Source of the DNA: Coxiellaceae bacterium UBA6002
GTDB taxonomy: Bacteria; Pseudomonadota; Gammaproteobacteria; UBA6002
Length of the DNA: 64,000 nt
Direction of reading: 5' to 3'
Assembly (NCBI GenBank): GCA_002429595.1
Contig: DJAM01000020.1
Coordinates: 60,378 to 124,377, forward strand
Made by a program: the position numbers and the translations under genes. Within the stretch, counting starts at the first letter, position 1, and the number at the start of each line of letters is the position of its first letter. Shown one piece after another: positions 26,035-32,917 of the stretch. Under the pieces are notes generated by a model. The model saw only the letters and a list, made by a program, of their open reading frames with translations, was not told the DNA's origin and searched no databases.

Positions 26035-26202
26035 ATGTCTATGGATTTCGAAGAAAAGCATGACTGTGGTTGCGATCATCACGATGACGACCATACTCAC
26101 GAAGGTGGCACCTACTTAAGATCAACACCAAAGTTAGGCCGTAATGATCCCTGTGTTTGTGGCAGTGGTAAGAAATACAAGAAGTGTTGTTTAGTTTTAT
26201 AA
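26035..26202 (+). CDS. 55-residue SEC-C (zinc knuckle) protein
   Basis: A short gene. The peptide opens with MSMDFEEKHDCGCDHHDDDH, a Cys/His/Asp-rich metal-binding-like head. It ends in the SEC-C motif RNDPCVCGSGKKYKKCC, the zinc knuckle seen at the C-terminus of SecA and in many small proteins (the PBPRA1643-type SWIM/SEC-C group is similar). In SecA the motif binds zinc and SecB; here the role is unknown. It stands alone, without a partner gene. Confidence 0.85.
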   Translation: MSMDFEEKHDCGCDHHDDDHTHEGGTYLRSTPKLGRNDPCVCGSGKKYKKCCLVL

Positions 26203-26523
26203 AAATATTGCTCTTCTCGGCGACATTTTCTTAATTTTCTGAGCCGATTAATTGTGCTAATCGGCTCAGTATGGATATTCATCTTTATCAAATGCAGTGA
26301 ATTGATTCCTTTTTTGAACGGATAAGTGAGCCATTAAATCGAATCTAGGAAATAAAAGCTGCATTTAACACTGAAGTTCTACTCTGAAGAAACTATCTTC
26401 ACAGCACCTCAGAGTTATTTTCAGAGCATAGCAAATTAGTATTGTTTGGATTAAGCTCTGAAGTTATTACTGAGTATGTTCTTGTACCATCGCTTGATGT
26501 AGTTGATTTCGAAACTTCTTTTC
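26203..26523. other. Intergenic region with one hairpin
   Basis: About 320 bases between the SEC-C gene and the convergent nuclease gene. It contains a hairpin at 26240-26268 (TGAGCCGATTA paired with TAATCGGCTCA, 7-base loop), which can end transcripts from the SEC-C gene. It also has several loose repeats of CTCTGAAG/CAGAG around 26380-26480. No open frame looks like a gene. Confidence 0.6.
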
Positions 26524-27609
26524 TTATATCTTTTCATTAGAAATCAATCCCAATTCTTTTAGAATTTCTGCTTCGAGCTCTTTGGGTTGAGGAAGTTTGC
26601 CAACGAGTTCTTGTGGTAAAGTTTGAGTCAGCTTAAACTCTGAAACGCCAATAGGTTTTTCAATTCCTCTTAATGCATATTCAACATCAATACGGTTACG
26701 TTCTGAACATAGAATAATACCAATAGAAGGGTTTTCCCAAGATTCTTTTATAACATCATCCAACAAATTCAATTGATAATTCATTCTACCGATATATTCT
26801 GGTTTAAATGCACCAACTTTGAGCTCTAGTGCAACGAGACTTTGCAGGCGCCTATTAAAAAAAAGAAGATCGACGAATGTTTCTGAACCACTGGGTGAAA
26901 CAAGCCGATACTGGTTACCAATAAAGGTAAAACCGTAGCCGAGCTCTAACATAACGTCCTTAATCTTAGCCACCATTTGCTGTTCCATTTCAACTTCTAC
27001 AATTGGACGTGTTAAGCCTAGGGTTTCAAATAAGTAAACATCTTTAAGTGTGTTGTCAGCGTGCCTCGCTAAATGCTTGGGTAACACTTGTTCAAAATTA
27101 TGCTGTTTAGATACTAAAACTCGCTTTTCATAAGCTTGAGCATTGATTTGATGTATTAAGGAGTCACGTGTCCAATTCATTTCCTGTGTCGCTTGAATAT
27201 AGTATTGTTTGGCCTCAATATCCTTTACCTTGTTTAAAATTACTAAATGTTGTCCCCAGGGTATTTCTGCGACAGATTGTCGCAGATTTGGGTAATCTTT
27301 ATAAGTGAGGTAAAATCGTCGCATATCCCACAGATTTCTTGCTGAGAAACCATGAGGTGCTTCTGGGAAAGTGCTTTTTAAATCTCTGGCAAGCCGTTCT
27401 ATAATAGATTTCCCCCACCCATATTTATCCTGGGCCTCAATAATTTTTTGGCCAAGCCACCAATAAAGATTGATATGTTCTTGGCAGGCTGCTCTTGCAA
27501 TACTAACCCGAGTTGAAACAATTTTGGTTTTTGTAACATCCAAAAGCTCCATATAACGTTGATCATGAGGATCAAATAAATCGGCGTCTTTTTTTTGAGA
27601 GTTCGACAT
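26524..27609 (-). CDS. PDDEXK nuclease domain protein (YhcG/DUF1016 family)
   Basis: A 361-residue protein. The N-terminal DUF1016 domain (about 20-165) carries YWWLGQKIIE, GWGKSIIERLARDL, FSARNLWDMRRFY and WGQHLVILNKV. The C-terminal PDDEXK nuclease domain (about 195-340) carries GNQYRLVSPSGSETFVDLLFFNRRLQSLVALELKVG, with the Asp and ExK positions visible, and GIILCSERN. These proteins often travel with type I restriction or other defence loci and are proposed to act on DNA. ATG 27609 follows AGGAACGATGT. It lies next to a broken SIR2-like gene, which suggests an eroded defence patch. Confidence 0.9.
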   Translation of the reverse strand: MSNSQKKDADLFDPHDQRYMELLDVTKTKIVSTRVSIARAACQEHINLYWWLGQKIIEAQDKYGWGKSIIERLARDLKSTFPEAPHGFSARNLWDMRRFYLTYKDYPNLRQSVAEIPWGQHLVILNKVKDIEAKQYYIQATQEMNWTRDSLIHQINAQAYEKRVLVSKQHNFEQVLPKHLARHADNTLKDVYLFETLGLTRPIVEVEMEQQMVAKIKDVMLELGYGFTFIGNQYRLVSPSGSETFVDLLFFNRRLQSLVALELKVGAFKPEYIGRMNYQLNLLDDVIKESWENPSIGIILCSERNRIDVEYALRGIEKPIGVSEFKLTQTLPQELVGKLPQPKELEAEILKELGLISNEKI

Positions 27610-27766
27610 ACATCGTTCCTGTTTTTTAGTTTGATTAAGATAGCAACAGATTTGCCAAGACATTTATACAAAGTAGAGTCTTTGATATATGGTTCAGTAG
27701 TTTTGGCACTTTGATGTATAATTTTAAAGAATGTTATGAAAACAACAAAGAGAATAATTACTATTT

Positions 27767-28752
27767 TTAAGTCTCATATTGAGCAATTTGCTTTATAGCA
27801 ATGTGCAACTTCTCAAGATCATTTGTTTCCTCTAAGGGAAAACTTTCAGAAATTTTTCCATTAGTAATGGAAGGCAGTAAAGCCTCACAGGAACGTCTTG
27901 GCCAGTTCCATAAGCGTGAATGTTCAAAACAATTTGAGATTACAGAATGAAAAGTAGGTGTAAAGTTTTTCCAACGTTGTTCTAGCTGATCAGGGCAAAG
28001 AATATCGATAATTTCAATATATTCAAAGTTACGTTTGGAATTACTGAACCAAGCCTTTTTAAGCAATTCCACCGCTTCTAGATCTGAATGTGGTGCACCA
28101 TAACCAAAAATTGTTACGGTGAAAGCATTAGCGAATAAATAGCTAGCCCTTTCCCAGCTCGTAGCAGTATATTTATTAGTTTCAAAATAGTTTTTCTTTG
28201 CTACGGGGTAAATTAAGGGAACATTTAGATAGTCTTCATTGCAAATAGGACATAGTTGTGATCTTCTTCCCAATTTTCCGCACTTTTCACATACGCCTAT
28301 TCGGACATTGCCATGAAGAAAATAAATTTGCGGTAGCTCGATCTCAATATTGCGATTACGTTGGTACGCATCAAATAAGAACGGGTCCCAATTAAAACTC
28401 AAAATAGCATCTTTGCTTCGTAACGAGAGGAGAAGCTTGTCATAAATTGTTACTGTTTCCGGTAAAGTTAAAGAATAAAAATACTCAAAGACGGCCTCTT
28501 CAATTTTTTTCTTAAGGTCATTATTTTGTATATTACTGTAAATATCTTCAAAGTTACCAGTTGGTGTTAAGTTATTAGTTTCAAACAAATCTTTTAGATT
28601 AACAACTTCAACTAAATTATTCATAACAGGTAGTTTTTTTTATGCAAATCACCTTCAGGAAATGCGGCAACACTGGCACCTGCACCTAGTAATACAATAT
28701 GAGGTTTAGTACCATTAGGATTTTTAATTAAAGTTTCTTTTTTTACAATCAT
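27767..28752 (-). pseudogene. SIR2-like (NAD-hydrolase type) gene interrupted by a frameshift
   Basis: Two adjacent frames together make one SIR2-like protein. The first (from ATG 28752) encodes HIVLLGAGASVAAFPEGD, the NAD-binding GAGAS loop. The second (stop at 27767) carries ILSFNWDPFL, the LHG of IYFLHGNVRIG (sirtuin-type His), and a zinc ribbon CEKCGK-CPIC at about 112-131 of the second part. The break is at an A8 tract on the coding strand (28641-28634). With nine As the frame runs on as KKLPVMNNLVEV, the sequence expected of intact relatives. It may be dead, rescued by slippage, or a sequencing error. Confidence 0.8.
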
Positions 28753-28772
28753 ATAAATAATGAATAAAAATA

Positions 28773-28807
28773 CTTCCCCACTTGGACATGATACCCAAGT
28801 GGGGAAG
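28773..28807 (-). terminator. Terminator of the DUF4142 gene
   Basis: A 13-bp perfect stem (CTTCCCCACTTGG at 28773-28785 with its complement at 28795-28807), a 9-base loop, then a T-rich run on the minus strand (GTATTTTTATT). Confidence 0.9.
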
Positions 28808-28812
28808 GTCAA

Positions 28813-29373
28813 CTATTGCAGTGAATTCTGCACGCTTTTAGCTTTTTCTAAATGGCCATTCACCGTGTTGCTCGTTTCTTCTAAGAATTTTTTAAGATCA
28901 GGGTTGCTTATTGTTTGAATTTTTTCTTGAAGGGCTTTTAAAGCACCGGCATGTCCTTCTACCATCGCCTTGATGTAAGTCACTTCAAAATCGCGTCCTT
29001 GTAGTGCTTTTAATGAGTCTAATTCATCTTTGCCTTTTTCTTTGAGTGCTTTGGATTCATCGGAAGGGGCCGGCGCGATATGGTCTTTTTTGCTAAGCGC
29101 TTTAAGAGCTTGGAGATTCTTAGAGTGGTCATGGACCATTTGTTTAGCAAATGCTTTGACGCTTGGACTAACCTGTCGACTTAAGACTAGTTTTGCTGCT
29201 GCAATTTCATTTTGGTTAAGCGTCATCAACCATGCGGCGACTTGATTGTCTTGATTTTGATTGGTTGACGCTTGGATGCTTTGGGGAGCGGTGTTCGGTT
29301 GATTTTCTAAAGCGAAGGAAGGGGAAACAACAAAGCCTAAGGTGGCGATGGTTAAGACGCCTAACAGTTTCAT
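28813..29373 (-). CDS. DUF4142 exported helical protein
   Basis: A 186-residue protein with a signal peptide (MKLLGVLTIATLGFVVSPSFA) and a DUF4142 domain: a ferritin-like four-helix bundle with VAAWLMTLNQNEIAAAKLVLSR, VKAFAKQMVHDHSKNLQAL and YIKAMVEGHAGALKALQEKI. The conserved His-Asp-His-Ser and Glu-Gly-His motifs match the family, whose members are periplasmic and of unknown role, sometimes linked to stress. The SD site is GGAG before ATG 29373. Confidence 0.88.
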   Translation of the reverse strand: MKLLGVLTIATLGFVVSPSFALENQPNTAPQSIQASTNQNQDNQVAAWLMTLNQNEIAAAKLVLSRQVSPSVKAFAKQMVHDHSKNLQALKALSKKDHIAPAPSDESKALKEKGKDELDSLKALQGRDFEVTYIKAMVEGHAGALKALQEKIQTISNPDLKKFLEETSNTVNGHLEKAKSVQNSLQ

Positions 29374-29396
29374 GGGTTACTCCTTGTTGATAAATT

Positions 29397-29534
29397 TCAT
29401 AAAAGTCTTTCTTTAATGTGATCTTTATCTCGTTCATTTTCTTTGTCTGGGATGGAAGATCTTCGTTCGGATTTCAAAGAGGGATGACTGGAATCTGGTT
29501 CTGGCTGTGCTGGCATTCGATCGTCTTCGACCAT
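29397..29534 (-). CDS. 45-residue charged hypothetical protein
   Basis: A short gene with GGAGG 7 bases before its ATG at 29534. The peptide is polar throughout (MVEDDRMPAQPEPDSSHPSL, then Lys/Glu/Arg/Asp-rich to KERLL). It is predicted disordered, with no Cys or hydrophobic segment. It lies upstream of the DUF4142 gene on the same strand, 23 bases apart, and is likely co-transcribed. The strong ribosome-binding site is the main support. Confidence 0.55.
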   Translation of the reverse strand: MVEDDRMPAQPEPDSSHPSLKSERRSSIPDKENERDKDHIKERLL

Positions 29535-29592
29535 GATTAAACCTCCTTTTTACTTATCTTTAAACTATAGTGACTATTTTTTACAATACAAA

Positions 29593-29620
29593 AAAAGGCT
29601 AGCGTTAACGCTAGCCTTTT
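29593..29620. terminator. Palindromic terminator
   Basis: A perfect 28-base palindrome whose arms are AAAAGGCTAGCGTT and its complement, with T-runs on both strands. It terminates the minus-strand gene ending at 29638 and could act both ways. Confidence 0.85.
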
Positions 29621-29637
29621 GGATCGTCAATTGACAA

Positions 29638-29964
29638 TTAACGATCGCGTTTTTTTCCTAGATCCTTTTGTCCAATATTAGAAAAACCGGAACGTTGTTT
29701 TTCAAAAGTATCAGATCCTTTTTGAAGTTTTTCCTTACCTTGTGAGAGCTTTTCCTTTCCATATTGTTCAGAGCCCATCTTGCCTTGTTTTAAGCCACCT
29801 GATTCTTTCTTTTGACCAATTTGTTCTTTCTTAAATCCCTTACCCATAGTGTCGGATCCTTTTTTGTTTTTATCGAAATCTTGCTTGCCATAGTCAGAAC
29901 CCTTTTTTTCACTGTATCCGCCAAAACCTTGTTTTGATTTTTTGAAACCTTCATCTTTTGCCAT
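29638..29964 (-). CDS. Lys/Gly/Gln-rich low-complexity protein
   Basis: A 108-residue, very basic, hydrophilic protein built of loose repeats such as KKGSDYGKQDF, KKGSDTMGKGF, KQGKMGSEQYGKEKL and QKGSDTFEKQ. There are no hydrophobic stretches or Cys. The composition resembles desiccation or general-stress hydrophilins and con-10-like small proteins, but I do not recognise an exact family. GGAGG lies before ATG 29964 and a strong terminator follows. Together with the DUF4142 and 45-residue genes it forms a stress-like cluster. Confidence 0.7.
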   Translation of the reverse strand: MAKDEGFKKSKQGFGGYSEKKGSDYGKQDFDKNKKGSDTMGKGFKKEQIGQKKESGGLKQGKMGSEQYGKEKLSQGKEKLQKGSDTFEKQRSGFSNIGQKDLGKKRDR

Positions 29965-30072
29965 TATTCGAACCCTCCAAACTAATTTTACTAGTATAAG
30001 TATAGTTGAGCCGATCTTGGATTTTGATGCTTACAGCTTTTAGGAAAAAAATTAAGATTTTGCTTATAGTGT

Positions 30073-31224
30073 CTATCGCATATTTCCGGTGTGACCTAAG
30101 GAAAAGCGTCCTGGCTGTGGCCAAACAGTTAAGCCATGCGGTCCATGGCCTACTTTAATGCGATGGGTTAATTGACCCGTGCGGGTATCAAAGACATACA
30201 CTTCACTGTCATAGCGACCTGCTAGCCATAACTCTTTGCCATCTGCTGTGATATTGCCCATATCGGGACTGCCGCCACCGGGTATTGGCCATCTAGCAAT
30301 AACTTTTTGTTTTTGAGGATCGATGACTGCAACGTTACCAGGGCCTTTAGGAGGACATTCATTAACACTGTGGCAGCCACGATTACCAATATATAAATAT
30401 CGACCATCACGACTTGGATAAATACTATGCGTCCCGACACCGGTTGCAATAAAACCTAATGACACAAAACGGTTAGCATCAATTAAAAACACCCCATCTA
30501 ACATCATGTCGGCAACATAAAAAACTTTGCCATCGGGTGAGAGCCTGACATCTTGGGGCATGCTGTGTTTTTTATTGCAGGTATCTAACGCGATATATTT
30601 AAGCGCTTTGTGTGCAGCAACATCAATTTTGATAAGTGCGCCGGAAAATTCACAACTAGCCAAGGCATAACGACCATCAGCCGTGTAATCAAGGTGATTA
30701 ACACCTTTGCACAAGATAGGAATAGACTCAACTAGCTGATAGGTTTTGGGATCGACAAAATCTAAACGATTTCTGGCTTCTGCTACCACAATCGCAAAAT
30801 GTCCATCCGGCGTGTAATATAAATTATAAGGGTCATCCACTGGAATGTTCGGTTTAGGCTTACCTGTTTTGGGATCAATTGGTGTAAGACTGTTACCAAG
30901 ATTATTCATCACGTGCAGAGTGGTTAAATCATAAGAAGGTGCAATATGCTGCGGGTTTTTTCCGGATTTGAAGGTATCGACTACCTGATAAGTATAGGGG
31001 TCGATCACCGACACGGTATTGGTAAAACTATTGGGCACATAGATCCTGAAAAGATCACCTTTTATTCTGTTTGAGATCATGCCGACTTGAGTATTAGCAT
31101 AAATATTAGTTATGGCAGGATGATTAGTTTTTTCGGATATGAATAAATAATAGAGACTAAAAAAAATTAGGCAGAAGAAGGTGGTCCATAAGCCAACCAA
31201 GATCACATTTTTTAAAAAGGTCAT
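30073..31224 (-). CDS. YVTN/YncE-type beta-propeller protein
   Basis: A 383-residue protein with one N-terminal membrane anchor (about 5-30, VILVGLWTTFFCLIFFSLYYL) and then a propeller of about seven YVTN-like blades. Repeated units are NTVSVIDPYTYQVVDTFKSGKNPQHIAP, LDFVDPKTYQLVESIP and VAVIDPQKQKVIARWPIPG (cited in part), each with the D/N-G or S-P-D-G turn. It probably faces the periplasm. Propellers of this type bind ligands, proteins or act in redox enzymes; no active-site residues are evident. It is divergent from the serine-hydrolase gene. Confidence 0.85.
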   Translation of the reverse strand: MTFLKNVILVGLWTTFFCLIFFSLYYLFISEKTNHPAITNIYANTQVGMISNRIKGDLFRIYVPNSFTNTVSVIDPYTYQVVDTFKSGKNPQHIAPSYDLTTLHVMNNLGNSLTPIDPKTGKPKPNIPVDDPYNLYYTPDGHFAIVVAEARNRLDFVDPKTYQLVESIPILCKGVNHLDYTADGRYALASCEFSGALIKIDVAAHKALKYIALDTCNKKHSMPQDVRLSPDGKVFYVADMMLDGVFLIDANRFVSLGFIATGVGTHSIYPSRDGRYLYIGNRGCHSVNECPPKGPGNVAVIDPQKQKVIARWPIPGGGSPDMGNITADGKELWLAGRYDSEVYVFDTRTGQLTHRIKVGHGPHGLTVWPQPGRFSLGHTGNMR

Positions 31225-31397
31225 GCCAATATCCCTAAATCAATCTTCTTAAGATATAACTATAGAGTTTTATTCGAAGCTTGCCATGAACCTTTGCCTT
31301 ATTCGACAAAAGTTTTGTGAGCAGTTGTTCATGATCACAAGGAGCGGTATTATCTGTGGCTTTGTCATTAGAGACTTTTCAAGGAATAATTGCCTTA

Positions 31398-32429
31398 ATG
31401 AAATTTTTAACTGCATTACTTTTTGCCATTTGCTGGTTGCTACCAGCCGTTATTGTCGCCAAAGAAGTCGACCTTAATACCAAAGTGACTAATATTGCTA
31501 AACGGTTGCATTGCCAGCTTGGTGTCACGGCGATACGCATTGAGGATAATAAAAAATTCTCGGTAAACGGTTCTAAGCGTTTTTTTATGGCAAGTACGGT
31601 GAAAGTTCCGATTGCCATCACATTGCTCAGAGAAGTTGATCAGGGAAAAGAGCACTTAGATCGAGAAATTACATTTAGTCGAGACGATTGTGTTCCAGGA
31701 TCTGGGCGACTTTATGCCGAGCTAGCAGGGGGTACTTGCACGATGAAACTCTCCTTGCGCGAGTTAATGAGATTAATGTTAATCTCAAGTGACAATTCTG
31801 CAACCGATATTATTCTTCAGGAAATTAGAGGGCCTAAAGCCGTGGCAAGTCACTTACATGCGGTCGGCTTTCCGCATATTTTTATTCACCGTACTATTTT
31901 AGATCTTTATCTAAGTGCCAGTGGTTTGAATGTGGCCTTAGCGAAAAAAGTTCAACACAGACCGGCCTTACTGAAAATGTTAGAGAAAGTCTCACCGGCG
32001 ATGAAAGTTAAAGCGTGGAAGCGTTTTGAATCCGAAAGTAGTGATAGTGCCACCTCTGATGAGATGGCTAAGCTCTTAGTGAGCCTACATCAAGGCAAAT
32101 TGTTATCACAAAATAGTACTCATTTATTGCTAGAGACCATGGCACAATGCCATACCGGTGCCCACCGCTTGAAGGGCATGTTGCCACCCAACACGTTGGT
32201 GGCCCATAAAACAGGGACATGGTCCTTATCGAATGAACGTATTTTAAAATATCCAGGCTCGAAGCAATTGCAACGATTTTCTCATGACGTTGGAATCATC
32301 ACCTTACCCAATAATCATGGGCACATTGCGATCGCGTTTTTTGTTAAGTCAAAGGGTGTGAGCGATCACAGTCGTGATCAAGTGATTGCGCTTGTGACCA
32401 AGGAGATTTATCACCACTTTTGCCAATAA
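31398..32429 (+). CDS. Class A beta-lactamase-like serine hydrolase
   Basis: A 343-residue exported protein (signal peptide 1-21). Serine penicillin-recognising motifs are present: STVK (66-69), SDN (131-133) and KTG followed by TW (271-275). The omega-loop position that holds Glu166 in true class A enzymes (RWExELN) reads HRTILDLY here, without a glutamate. An extra segment of about 45 residues follows, so efficient deacylation of beta-lactams is doubtful. A peptidase or slow penicillin-binding role is possible. ATG 31398 is chosen for the signal peptide; a GTG at 31356 with AAGGAG upstream is an alternative that would add 14 residues. Confidence 0.85.
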   Translation: MKFLTALLFAICWLLPAVIVAKEVDLNTKVTNIAKRLHCQLGVTAIRIEDNKKFSVNGSKRFFMASTVKVPIAITLLREVDQGKEHLDREITFSRDDCVPGSGRLYAELAGGTCTMKLSLRELMRLMLISSDNSATDIILQEIRGPKAVASHLHAVGFPHIFIHRTILDLYLSASGLNVALAKKVQHRPALLKMLEKVSPAMKVKAWKRFESESSDSATSDEMAKLLVSLHQGKLLSQNSTHLLLETMAQCHTGAHRLKGMLPPNTLVAHKTGTWSLSNERILKYPGSKQLQRFSHDVGIITLPNNHGHIAIAFFVKSKGVSDHSRDQVIALVTKEIYHHFCQ

Positions 32430-32454
32430 GCATGCCAAAAGTGGTGACCTGATC

Positions 32455-32844
32455 TTAACCTTTTTTAGATTGCCAAAGCGCAATATGGGCGCCGGTAGGA
32501 TCTTTCAGAATAACGAATCGTCCAAAATCGGCAACATCATGAGGGCCGTTAACAATAGTCGCACCGAGTGACTTAGCTTTTTGACTGCTGGCATCGACAT
32601 CAGCCACGAGCACATAGCTCATCCAATGAGAAGGTATTTCATGTTCGTGCTCTTTTGGCACGCGCAATAAACCACCGACATCAGTGTCCTTATTTTTCAA
32701 CATGGTATAGGTCATATTACCCATATCATGATCTTCAAAGCTCCAACCAAATAATTCACCATAAAATTTCTTACTTTTATCGGTGTCAGACGTCATTAGT
32801 TCGTTCCAACAAAACGCACCTTCTTGCATATCATTCGAAGCCAT
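32455..32844 (-). CDS. VOC (glyoxalase-fold) family protein
   Basis: A 129-residue protein of the vicinal-oxygen-chelate superfamily. Recognisable parts are GAFCWNELMTSDTDKSKKFYGELFGW, MSYVLVADVDASSQKAKSLGA and GRFVILKDPTGAHIALWQ, the pattern of the small VOC proteins related to fosfomycin-resistance/CFP32-type proteins. The substrate is unknown. ATG 32844 follows GGAG at good spacing; a start 12 bases earlier overlaps this site. It converges with the serine-hydrolase gene. Confidence 0.9.
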   Translation of the reverse strand: MASNDMQEGAFCWNELMTSDTDKSKKFYGELFGWSFEDHDMGNMTYTMLKNKDTDVGGLLRVPKEHEHEIPSHWMSYVLVADVDASSQKAKSLGATIVNGPHDVADFGRFVILKDPTGAHIALWQSKKG

Positions 32845-32917
32845 AGCTTTCTCCATAATTTGGTAATCGATAGGAAGCTAAGATTGTTACCTAAACGCAT
32901 GCCTTGTACAACTAAAT

